Positions 45,734 to 54,537 of a stretch of DNA of 64,000 bases are shown here, piece after piece. Position numbers and translations under genes: made by a program. The stretch is taken from contig NZ_CP037920.1 of NCBI RefSeq assembly GCF_007748195.1, forward strand, positions 4,989,800 through 5,053,799, written 5' to 3'. Within the stretch, counting starts at the first letter, position 1, and each line of letters opens with the position of its first letter. This stretch comes from Gimesia aquarii. GTDB taxonomy: Bacteria; Planctomycetota; Planctomycetia; Planctomycetales; Planctomycetaceae. Below the pieces are notes generated by a model. That model worked only from the letters and a program-made list of their open reading frames with translations, made no database searches and was not told the origin of the DNA.

Positions 45734-48700
45734 TCATTTTGAATTCGCACGATCTGTCAATGCTTTGCGCCATGCCTCTAGAAACTCCAAGTCTGATTCA
45801 ATCTTCTTCAATATCTTTCTCATATTTGACTTTGTACCATTCAAATGGCCTCGAAGCTTTGGTAAGTCAATGGATAAAATGGTAATTTGACCACGAACTG
45901 TGTCTACAGACGTGATTCCCAAGGTGTCGCCAGGAATGCTTGGGTTCTCTTTAATGAATTCTAACTTGGCATTAATTTCTGCAAGCACATCGTCGATGGC
46001 TCTGATTTGGTTGGCCAATCGAGTCCAGAATTCATTGAGTCTTTCCTGAATTAAGACATTCTCTTCAGCAGCGTTTTGAGCACTTAGCGGGTAAGCAGAA
46101 GCTTTTGAAAAATGATAGTCAAGACTGTTCATGCTAGAAGAATACTTTGTGTAATCTACCTGAAGACGTTTTATCTTCGAAGCCAAACGCTTTGCCTCAC
46201 GGATTTCATCGCGTAACAGCAAACCATCACCAGCCAAACCACTCATGGCCATGGCCTGTGATTCCATTCCTGTAACTATTCCATCAACAACATCTAGTAA
46301 ATTGAACGCAATTTTAATGTATTTACCAAATCGAATAATTCTCGAGTCGCGTCTAATTTGGCGAAGTGAATCATCCGCGGCCCCCATCAAAGCTCGTTGT
46401 GGTTCATCCGGCTTAACTGCATTAGTTCTTCCAGTAATTGGAATTGGTTTTCTCTTTCTCTTTTGGACGTGGAGATGGATCTTATCTCCAGCAAACTTTT
46501 CAAGATGTATCCATTTTGGATATGGCGGTATCAGTGCATGCTTATTAACACCTTCAGATTCAAAGTAGATCCAGATTGCATTTGCCCACTCCGGCTTACC
46601 AACTTTTTTATATACTTCCCTATGCGCGATCCAGACATCAGTCGGCGAATAAGCAACCTCCTGTCCGTGTGGAATCAAGTCTCTGATGAGTGAGGTTACT
46701 GAATTGGGATCAATCCGATGAACGGGCCCCACATACCCGGGAGGAACCTCTTTGCTAGATTTGATGAGTGGTACGGAAGGGATAAAGTCGGGATCAGAAA
46801 CATCAATTACAAATAAAAACCTTTTCTCAAGAAGGTGATGAGCCTCAAGATACCGGGATGCTCCTTGATCCTTGATTGCTCTTCTCAAATCAATGTATGG
46901 TGGGAAGTCAATAATTTCGGATGAATCGGCTTTTCGTTGATTTTTTAGATGTACTCCATCAAGATGCTTTGCCAATTTCTTATGATCGCTGTAGATCACT
47001 GATTCTTGTCCTGAAATTGATTGCTGTGTTGACTTTTCATTTTTCGCTCTGTCAGAAAGAGATTTCGCTGAGGCTCTTATCAATTCGACTTTATCCTTTG
47101 GTGTACCGTTACTTTCAATTTCCCTGAATACGTTTTCATTGAGTTGAGTCGGCTCACTCGCGACGACAACTCGACGTTGCGAATCATAATACAAATGATG
47201 CGTTTCACCATTGGTATCCTTAAATTCCTCTTTCGCATCCCACCAGTTAGCAACCTGCTGTGCGCCAGATTTAATACCGCCCCAAACTTTTTTCCCAAAT
47301 GCAATCAGCTTTTCAACCACAAACTCTATCACCTTGTCAATCGGCTGGCGTAGTTTTGAAACGACAGACTTGATTTTGTCTCCGATGTCACCCAGCCCGA
47401 CTAAACGGGCGAGGAAGGCAATGATAAGCGGGATCGAATTAGCCATTGCTTGTTCGATCCACTCGGCTGCGGCACCAACCATTCCTTTGGCCATGCGCGT
47501 GAAGCTGGAAGTAATCGATTTAACCCAGACGAAGATCTCCTTGATCCGCTCAATGAAGAACATAATTGTGTTGTACATCATCAAGACGGCTTGAACAAAA
47601 GCACCAACGGGCGTAAACATCGAAGCCAGTTTGTTTGCCGCCTTCATAATCAATTGTGTAATTAACCATTCGGAGACGGCATCAATAATCTTCTGCTTAA
47701 CCTCAGCCACTTTGTCTTTGATCCATTCCCAGATGATACCCGGGCCTTCTGTAAATAGTGACTTGACCTTTTCCATCACATCTTCAACGACCGCAACATT
47801 GCGCTCCCCAACCATCTCGACCACTTTCCCGCGAATATACTGGTAAGTGAATCCAAGTATCTCCAGCAGCAGGTTAAACACAGACTTCAGCGTAAAAGTC
47901 TTGGGAAGTGTAATCCCGCCAGCGGCAAAGGCGCCAAATATCCAGCCCGTAATCCCGCCAACGAAATGTTGCCGAAAATTCGACATGAATCGATTCATGC
48001 CCTGCCCAACTGAGTGGATCAAACTCTTTAAGAAACGGGCCGGTTGCTTGATAATGTCCATAAACGCATCACGCGCATCGGACAGGATGGATAAGAATTC
48101 TTCGCCCGGAATGCCAACTGCTTTACATGCTGCCAGGAAGAGAATTTTTGCTGCATCAAGAAATTCGCCATTCAGTATGGCGCTGACGATCTGAATTTGG
48201 GTCACGATTACGAGTTCAAACAAATCCATAATCTTGGTAACCACTGATTGAACTCGGTCGATTAAGGCAACGACTGTGTCTTCAAGTCTTTTGGCAATCG
48301 CACTGATAACTTCGACAGCGTTTTCGACCACGATGTCAATGGCTGCATTGACCTTGGCGCGCAGTTTCGGAAACGCAATCAACAAGGTGGCAACTAATTT
48401 TTTCAAACCTGATGCAAATGTCTGAATCATTCCCACAACGACGTCACGGAGACGATTGATAATACCGACTGCAACCTTTTTGGCTGTATCGAGAACCCGA
48501 GTGACCACTTTTTTCGCCTCGCTGAAGACTTTCTTGACTGCCTTGACGAGTGCGTCTTTCCATCGACTGACAGCACGCTTCACCGATGAAACGATTCGCC
48601 CCAAGAGATTCTTCTTCTCTTTCGGTCTGTTCTTTTCGCGTTCACGTTTCTCATACTCCGCCTTTTCTTCGGCATTCTTCCTTTCCTGCTCTGCTTCTTC

Positions 48701-49984
48701 TTTTGCTTTATCGATTGTCCGATTCGCACGGCCTTGTTCTTCAGTGATCTTGCCAGCGATCTCAGCCTGATGTGATTGATATCGGTGTGCAACTTCTGTG
48801 TTGAACTGCGCAAGTTGCTCCTGTTGCTCGGCGACTCCCTTCTCTTTTTCGGCCTGGACTTCGGCCTGACCTTCAGCGATTGCTTGCTGCTGGTCAGCCC
48901 GTGCTTGAGCAGTAGCCACATCTGCTTCAGCTTGGGCATCCATGAAGGCTTGATTACACTCTGTGTCTCTTTGCTCAGCAGCCGCCTCTACCTGATTTCG
49001 GGGTTCCGCCAAGGCCGCATTGAGCAATGGGGCAAAGTCGGCATCGGCAATCGCTCGTATATCGCTACCTACGTCTGTATCAAAATACTCAAACATCTCG
49101 GCAGATTGTTCGGTCGGCTGAGTGGTACTCGATTCTGCAATTTCAATTCTCTCTTGCCGGTCGACAGAAACGGGGATAATGCGACCGGCAGACGTGTTCG
49201 CATTGATTTCTTCCGCGACTTGTTGTGCCGCTTGATTGGCGGTTTGATTTGCCGAATTCGTGACATGGCCCATTCGACTGGTATCGGCTTCACCATCTGC
49301 ACGAAATAGTGGCTTTGTACCGGGATCGATTCCCACATTGTCACCTTCTGGTTGTGCGGGAACGGTAGTCTCGGCATCTGTCATTGACTCCGCTTTTTCC
49401 GGTGGTGGTAATACAACTTCTTCAGCACCCGGCATCTCACGAAATTCAGCCGGACCAGCATTCTCCAACGCTTGTACCGCAACATCATCTTGAGGTAGAT
49501 AAGCTGTCAGCGTTGGTGCTTCCTGCAAGTACTCTCGTCGATCTGACTGAAAATCCATTCCCAGCCTGTCTCCGATCGATCCCATTTTGTCAGCAATCTG
49601 AGTGGCTGAAGAGTGAACGAATTTCGCAAAAGATGATTCGCTAGATTTTGTGCTAACCGTTTGTGCTGAAATAGGCTTAGTCGCAACGACCTGATTTTCG
49701 ATAGCAGTCGTTGGCAATGCTGCCTGTGTGTCGGCTACCCTGCTCCGGTTAGCGGTCTGATTTTCGGTTTCCGGTTCCGGTTCTTTCTTCGCAACTTGCC
49801 GGCCTTCTTTTTTCGAGGCAGCCCCTGAACTGCCTATAAGCGACTGCGTAGCTCGATTACCCAATCGCTGCTGCATAGCCTTCATTGCCGAGCGAGGTTT
49901 TTCGGCACGACGTTTTGGTAACGCAGAGCCTTTAGTCGGTCGACGTTGTGTCGCTGTTTTTTTCTTTTGAACCGAGCGTTTCAT
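45734..49984 (-). CDS. Putative eCIS cargo/effector with HNH-like C-terminal nuclease domain
   Basis: A 1416-residue modular protein. Residues 1-70 are very basic and disordered and contain QQRLGNRATQSLI (38-50), a motif style I associate with eCIS-linked DUF4157 proteins, but no DUF4157 HExxH follows. Residues 70-310 are disordered; 320-450 form an Ala/Gln/Glu-rich coiled coil. Residues 450-920 are amphipathic and hydrophobic helices (RIVSSVKRAVSRW to AFGKKVWGG). Residues 920-1000 are charged. EAHHLLEKRF (His1049-His1050), with later SVPLI and WANAIW text, resembles AHH/HNH-type toxin nucleases. The last 250 residues are coiled coil. It ends the injection-system operon, 169 bp after the previous gene. 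AAAGGAG lies about 20 nt before the ATG, longer than usual. A tape-measure role is the alternative. Confidence 0.75.
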   Translation of the reverse strand: MKRSVQKKKTATQRRPTKGSALPKRRAEKPRSAMKAMQQRLGNRATQSLIGSSGAASKKEGRQVAKKEPEPETENQTANRSRVADTQAALPTTAIENQVVATKPISAQTVSTKSSESSFAKFVHSSATQIADKMGSIGDRLGMDFQSDRREYLQEAPTLTAYLPQDDVAVQALENAGPAEFREMPGAEEVVLPPPEKAESMTDAETTVPAQPEGDNVGIDPGTKPLFRADGEADTSRMGHVTNSANQTANQAAQQVAEEINANTSAGRIIPVSVDRQERIEIAESSTTQPTEQSAEMFEYFDTDVGSDIRAIADADFAPLLNAALAEPRNQVEAAAEQRDTECNQAFMDAQAEADVATAQARADQQQAIAEGQAEVQAEKEKGVAEQQEQLAQFNTEVAHRYQSHQAEIAGKITEEQGRANRTIDKAKEEAEQERKNAEEKAEYEKREREKNRPKEKKNLLGRIVSSVKRAVSRWKDALVKAVKKVFSEAKKVVTRVLDTAKKVAVGIINRLRDVVVGMIQTFASGLKKLVATLLIAFPKLRAKVNAAIDIVVENAVEVISAIAKRLEDTVVALIDRVQSVVTKIMDLFELVIVTQIQIVSAILNGEFLDAAKILFLAACKAVGIPGEEFLSILSDARDAFMDIIKQPARFLKSLIHSVGQGMNRFMSNFRQHFVGGITGWIFGAFAAGGITLPKTFTLKSVFNLLLEILGFTYQYIRGKVVEMVGERNVAVVEDVMEKVKSLFTEGPGIIWEWIKDKVAEVKQKIIDAVSEWLITQLIMKAANKLASMFTPVGAFVQAVLMMYNTIMFFIERIKEIFVWVKSITSSFTRMAKGMVGAAAEWIEQAMANSIPLIIAFLARLVGLGDIGDKIKSVVSKLRQPIDKVIEFVVEKLIAFGKKVWGGIKSGAQQVANWWDAKEEFKDTNGETHHLYYDSQRRVVVASEPTQLNENVFREIESNGTPKDKVELIRASAKSLSDRAKNEKSTQQSISGQESVIYSDHKKLAKHLDGVHLKNQRKADSSEIIDFPPYIDLRRAIKDQGASRYLEAHHLLEKRFLFVIDVSDPDFIPSVPLIKSSKEVPPGYVGPVHRIDPNSVTSLIRDLIPHGQEVAYSPTDVWIAHREVYKKVGKPEWANAIWIYFESEGVNKHALIPPYPKWIHLEKFAGDKIHLHVQKRKRKPIPITGRTNAVKPDEPQRALMGAADDSLRQIRRDSRIIRFGKYIKIAFNLLDVVDGIVTGMESQAMAMSGLAGDGLLLRDEIREAKRLASKIKRLQVDYTKYSSSMNSLDYHFSKASAYPLSAQNAAEENVLIQERLNEFWTRLANQIRAIDDVLAEINAKLEFIKENPSIPGDTLGITSVDTVRGQITILSIDLPKLRGHLNGTKSNMRKILKKIESDLEFLEAWRKALTDRANSK

Positions 49985-50153
49985 AAGTAGGATTCAGGTT
50001 TGACTCCTTTTTCAAGTTGATGTCCTTGAAACACTTAGACTGGGGTAGTTTGCATGTTCGCTAGCTTTTGAGCACGTCAAAAAATCGCATTTGAATCAAT
50101 TCACATGCTATCAATCACCATCCGCAGGGTCCGCAATTGCTGGGTCGCCTCCA

Positions 50154-50846
50154 TCACTCCCCCCCGGTATTTTGTTTGTTATTCTCATTACGAATTTCTT
50201 CTTTCAATTCGTCTTTTATTCTATTAAACAAATTTACATGCACTCTAGCTTCAGAGCCATCATTTGAACCAGGCATCTGAGCTTTGTAATGACGAGTCCA
50301 GTTGCCATTTTTATTTTTCAGCACCGCAAGAATGACGTAGCAATTCCCATCACCACATTTACAATTGAATTCATCATTGGAAGATTTCTTGTAAATTCCG
50401 ATTTCATAGCCATCATATTCTCGAGTTGGAATCGCTTTAGGTTGATTATCATCAGGACACATTGTATTGCGTGTACCGCAATTGATCGTTGTTCGACAAA
50501 GGACTACCCAAAGGTTTATTTCTCCTCTGCTGCCTATGTCTGAAATATTGACCGATACCTCGACATCCTTGGGAACATGAATTAGATCACCTAGGCAATT
50601 GAGGGCCACCCCTTTTTTAACCTTCACGTTAATCAATTCATTCGATGTCGTTCTATTGTGAGGCTCTTCAACTTCCAATCCACACACGACACCGCATCCC
50701 AGCAGCGAACGTAAAAGTAAACGACTCAGTTCCTGCGTATAGGCAGTCTGTGCCTCAAGATCTTCATGCTGCAAGAGCATGCCAGGGCCAAACCGGGGTT
50801 TGACCAAAGTGGATTTGCCCGTCTCTCGAGTTAATGGCTCATTCAT
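50154..50846 (-). CDS. eCIS-linked protein of unrecognised family (short form)
   Basis: A 230-residue protein whose N-terminus (KPRFGPGMLLQHEDLEAQT, then LLGCGVVCGLEVE) has the same pattern as the next upstream gene. Both therefore share an entry module: an R-F/Y-x-x-G-x-x-L start, a helix, then G-x-G-V-V-x-G. The remainder is beta-rich and holds several Cys, including FNCKCGDGNCY. The start overlaps the preceding stop (50843-50846, ATGA). It ends in a run of seven G residues (minus strand) that creates two possible C-termini. The function is unknown; a structural or fibre-adaptor role in the particle is inference from position. Confidence 0.7.
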   Translation of the reverse strand: MNEPLTRETGKSTLVKPRFGPGMLLQHEDLEAQTAYTQELSRLLLRSLLGCGVVCGLEVEEPHNRTTSNELINVKVKKGVALNCLGDLIHVPKDVEVSVNISDIGSRGEINLWVVLCRTTINCGTRNTMCPDDNQPKAIPTREYDGYEIGIYKKSSNDEFNCKCGDGNCYVILAVLKNKNGNWTRHYKAQMPGSNDGSEARVHVNLFNRIKDELKEEIRNENNKQNTGGE

Positions 50847-52342
50847 TGCAATTCTCCTTTTATTTCTGTTACATTTTTTTTCTTATTTACTATTTTAAAG
50901 CTGGAACGAAATGTCCCACCTGGTGAACCGTTCCCACTTGGAACCGTTTGGAGGCCTACCGCATTGGCATCTACTGACTGTCCGTTGCAATCGATAATGA
51001 GATCCCCATAAACCTCGATTTCAACTCGAGAGGGTACATTATCAAACGTCGAATAACTCTCTGCGTCGAATTCTTCCTTGAGCCATCTTTTGGTAATAAC
51101 AATCTGAGCACTCTCTGTTAATTCTTCTTTATCACATTGATCCAGAGCGATGGTCTCAGGGTTCGGATTGATACGCACTATTGGAACCCGATGTGGTTTC
51201 CACCAACCCGTTGTGGACTCGTGAAACAGAAGGGTCATAGAAAAACAATCGGGAAGTAGACTGCTCACACGAACTCCGCGTGAAAAATTCACTGAAATAT
51301 TTTTTAAAATAACTTCTTCTCCATTAATCTCAGCACCGTCCGAAATGAACGTTTTAAATTCTATTGGATTCACTTCTTTGTGATGCCATTTCGCCCAACC
51401 AATCTCACTGATCGTGGTCAGGTCACAACTGGGAATCAAATCGAACAGAAGCTCGTTGTGTTTCACTAATTGCCGTGGACTACAATCATCGAACACAAAA
51501 TATTTGTTCTGTCGATTATTCTGAGGGTCTTCTTTTTCGTAGAATTTGATATATGCCAGAGGAACGGCATTTTTGTAGTCTAAGTCTATATCAATAATTC
51601 CCCCACAATGCTCCTGATACTCATTCAGGGAACCCCCTTGGTCAGATGAAAACTCCCACTTCTTCGAATGTTCACACAAACAACGAGGCGAACGGCGAAT
51701 TTCGTTATCATCCAAACTATCGTCTGCCTGAGATGAATTCGTGTCACCCGTCCCTTGGCGACTCTGATCGTCATCGCACTCTTTATTTTCCATCTCGCGA
51801 AGAGAAAATCGGACCGTCTCACAGACATGATCCCACTGAGAACTACACGGTTCACAAGGATCACCTTTCACGTGATTCATCTTCACTTCTGCGTAATGCG
51901 CGCTTAAGAGCCAACGTGAAACTGTCTTCGGTTCTTTTTCAGAGAATTGTTTTTTGACTTGACTTGACAAATCAGATGAATCCGAAAATATTTCAAGAAT
52001 CTTTTCTTTGACCTCACCAAGAATCTCCTTTCCTTTATTGTTCAGAAGCTTAATCTCATCATATTTGACAATACCGTGTTCAATTCTACATAGTTCGCGG
52101 CCGCATTGATCGAGCGCGAAACCTTTAGAGATATCGAACCCTTGAGCGTTGGGTTTCGAAACATCGAATCCACCCACTACTCCCCATCCATGAATTGAAC
52201 GGTTAATCAATCGTCTTCGTTGCAGGTTGTAATCCTGCTCGGTTTGGAGGGCCGCGGGCGTTAGTCGCTTGCCCTGAAAATAACGGTTTCTAAGTCCGGA
52301 CTCGCAAGTTGGATCAGAACAGCACTCAGATTGATGACTCAT
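50843..52342 (-). CDS. eCIS-linked protein of unrecognised family (long form)
   Basis: A 499-residue protein. The start MSHQSECC has AAAGGAG at 9-nt spacing; a frame extension of eight codons overlaps that ribosome binding site. The opening NRYFQGKRLTPAALQTEQDY and SIHGWGVVGGFDVS parallels the shorter downstream gene, and I have seen this pattern in other proteins near contractile injection loci. Cysteine pairs occur near the N-terminus (ECCSDPTCES). The middle is variable and acidic, and the C-terminal part is beta-rich. Function unknown. It sits between the tail gene (ends 20 bp before) and the short form (ATGA overlap). Confidence 0.7.
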   Translation of the reverse strand: MSHQSECCSDPTCESGLRNRYFQGKRLTPAALQTEQDYNLQRRRLINRSIHGWGVVGGFDVSKPNAQGFDISKGFALDQCGRELCRIEHGIVKYDEIKLLNNKGKEILGEVKEKILEIFSDSSDLSSQVKKQFSEKEPKTVSRWLLSAHYAEVKMNHVKGDPCEPCSSQWDHVCETVRFSLREMENKECDDDQSRQGTGDTNSSQADDSLDDNEIRRSPRCLCEHSKKWEFSSDQGGSLNEYQEHCGGIIDIDLDYKNAVPLAYIKFYEKEDPQNNRQNKYFVFDDCSPRQLVKHNELLFDLIPSCDLTTISEIGWAKWHHKEVNPIEFKTFISDGAEINGEEVILKNISVNFSRGVRVSSLLPDCFSMTLLFHESTTGWWKPHRVPIVRINPNPETIALDQCDKEELTESAQIVITKRWLKEEFDAESYSTFDNVPSRVEIEVYGDLIIDCNGQSVDANAVGLQTVPSGNGSPGGTFRSSFKIVNKKKNVTEIKGELQ

Positions 52343-52362
52343 GGTTCGTTTCTCCTTTTGTG

Positions 52363-54537
52363 TCAATGTAATCGTGTGTCAAGGGTGGGTCCGATGTCGG
52401 AAAGTCGTAGTTTCGCGTCGGGTAGACGAGCGTGTCCGGTTACTGCATCAGAACCAAGATGTGCATCCGGAAGCGGCTCAAGAATAAAGTCGTCGTGGAT
52501 ACGATCACTCTTCAATGCCTGGGGTCCAACCCAATTTAGTTCGACAGTGGTCATTACCGGTGCCATCTCCTGAAGCAAATCAAGCAACCAAGGCTCCCAG
52601 GCTATTCGTTCCTGAGCGGTAGCCGCGATATCGATTCGTATTTTCCCTAGAAAACGAAGCATCGGATCATTCGTGATCGACGAACACGGAAGTCGCATCA
52701 AGTCAACCATAGCGAACGCATCCAATTCAGAATTCCAGGGTGATGCCCCACCCAGTATCGCAGGCAAATTGGTGCCTTTGCGATTGTCAGCAGCGGTAAT
52801 TGCGAAACCGAAATCGGCAATCATATCGATCACTCGAAATCGTGGTGGCTCACCAGTAATGATACTTTTGAGAAGTGCTTCAAGACTAAACCGCGTACCA
52901 CGACCCTGAGCCAGAATTTCGGCTTGTGATAGTATCGCTCGTTTCTGATTGGTGTTAAGCTGATCGTGCCAGGGTAAACCAAGCCAACGGGCCACATAGT
53001 CGAGCCATTCCTCTGGTGCGGTCGTGGGATGAATGAGGCTGCCTAAAGATGCAATGTTCTGATCAATCTCTTGCGACGAGTTTTCCAAAACTCCTACGAG
53101 CGCACGGAGAAAGTTATCGGGAGAGTAAGGTTCACGTTGATATATCAAAGGCAAATGTTCCATTAACGAAATACCGGGATAGAGAACATTCATTTCATAA
53201 ACAACCGGTAATTTCGCCCCAGGCGCTGCTATCAGTTCGAGACTGACCCAAAGGTATTGCTCTTTAAATGTAAACAACGGCGCGCTGAATGATTCTGGTT
53301 CTACATCAGTGTTGCTTGCTCGTCCCTGAAAGATCGTTGTGTTACGATGAAGATCGGGATCGGTATGTAGTGTTTTTACAAGATGATCAGCGAGTAAGGT
53401 GTTATTCCTGGTGATGCTCAAAATTCGTTCCCGTGTTTTATCATCATCAGTCGCAGCGACAGTGATTTTCAGGGTTGAACCTTGCGGTAATTCGGCTTTG
53501 AACTCAGCACGAAGCCAAGGTGGCCCCCCCTCAAGAGGAGTCGACCGTAACATCGGTGTGAGTGCGTAAGCACGAACTTCGGCACTACTGAGCGGAACAA
53601 TATTCGTCTGTCTGTATCGCTGAAGTCCACTTGAGCCGGCAACGAGCAAACTGCTGCATCCACCTGTTACTCCTTGTATTTGTATGGGCGCATCGCTCCG
53701 ATCAACAATTACCTCACTTAAAATGCCGCCATCTGGATCGAGTACGAGAACAGCAGCAATTTTATCTGAAATGTCATCATAGATCCCACTCAGCAGAAGT
53801 TTCGAATGACGGAAATCGCACCCCAATTGTAGATCGCGGAAACTCGGACGTATCGCTCCAACCGGCATACTACGGATTACATCACCGCCCTCTTCAGCAA
53901 ACCAAAGAAGAACAGGCTGTTGAGCACGAGTCAGTAAGGTGAATTGCTTCGTTTGTTTCAGATAAACGAAGGAAGTCTGTTTCAGAGAATCCAAGGAAGT
54001 GACGCGCAAAAGCCCGTTCAGTGGAATAGGCTCGCTTTTAAATCCACACCGATTAATACATTTGATCGAGCAACTATTGTTGTGTTGGATTAGAACATAG
54101 AGTGATCCTTGATCGTCCGCGGCGGCAATGTCAATAACATCCCCATCCTTAAAAGAAATCGTTGTGAATTGTGTCAGCGAATCACTTTCAAAACATTGAA
54201 CTGAATTTTTACCCTTTCGTACCCAGAGCAAATCAGCAGTCGCCACCATTCGCTCAGCAGTCGCAATCGCAGATGGACTGGGGAATGACTCTGCTTCCCC
54301 TCCTTCGGCTAGTAGTTGATGACATTGCCCGATTTCGTCGCGCCATAATGTTTCACCCGTGGATAAAATAACCGGGGCGAAAGCTCCAGGTGAAGCATAT
54401 CGAGTGGGAGGCTGTCCGAATGGTGCTGTCGGACCGAACCCGTGTTCGACTGTCACCGTCTCGAGACTCGTCCCCGCAAAAACACACGCTTTCCATTGGG
54501 CTGGTGTTGAAAAATGATACTTTTTTTGATTGGTCAT
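52363..54537 (-). CDS. Tail protein with propeller-like N-terminus (P2 gpI/TIGR02242-like)
   Basis: A 724-residue protein. ATG at 54537 overlaps the stop of the preceding gene by ATGA; the longer open frame starts inside that gene and is not credible. The N-terminal 370 residues are repeated beta strands of about 50 residues (for example DDQGSLYVLIQHN, SSLLVAGSSGLQRY) that look like a propeller. The C-terminal part has the phage tail domain LPLIYQREPYSPDNFLRAL, then HPTTAPEEWLDYVARWLGL and an ILAQGRGTRFSLEALL helix. This domain joins the baseplate periphery to fibres in contractile systems. Confidence 0.8.
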   Translation of the reverse strand: MTNQKKYHFSTPAQWKACVFAGTSLETVTVEHGFGPTAPFGQPPTRYASPGAFAPVILSTGETLWRDEIGQCHQLLAEGGEAESFPSPSAIATAERMVATADLLWVRKGKNSVQCFESDSLTQFTTISFKDGDVIDIAAADDQGSLYVLIQHNNSCSIKCINRCGFKSEPIPLNGLLRVTSLDSLKQTSFVYLKQTKQFTLLTRAQQPVLLWFAEEGGDVIRSMPVGAIRPSFRDLQLGCDFRHSKLLLSGIYDDISDKIAAVLVLDPDGGILSEVIVDRSDAPIQIQGVTGGCSSLLVAGSSGLQRYRQTNIVPLSSAEVRAYALTPMLRSTPLEGGPPWLRAEFKAELPQGSTLKITVAATDDDKTRERILSITRNNTLLADHLVKTLHTDPDLHRNTTIFQGRASNTDVEPESFSAPLFTFKEQYLWVSLELIAAPGAKLPVVYEMNVLYPGISLMEHLPLIYQREPYSPDNFLRALVGVLENSSQEIDQNIASLGSLIHPTTAPEEWLDYVARWLGLPWHDQLNTNQKRAILSQAEILAQGRGTRFSLEALLKSIITGEPPRFRVIDMIADFGFAITAADNRKGTNLPAILGGASPWNSELDAFAMVDLMRLPCSSITNDPMLRFLGKIRIDIAATAQERIAWEPWLLDLLQEMAPVMTTVELNWVGPQALKSDRIHDDFILEPLPDAHLGSDAVTGHARLPDAKLRLSDIGPTLDTRLH

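Noticed and set aside
47080-49644. Serine- and isoleucine-rich plus-strand frames opposite the 1416-residue effector
   Set aside because: They are complements of the Ala/Glu/Lys-rich coiled coil and helical core; their composition follows from that and no start signals exist.
45734-49984. Calling the effector a DUF4157 metalloprotease
   Set aside because: The LGNRATQ leader is similar to DUF4157 proteins, but no HExxH follows; residues 70-310 look disordered instead.
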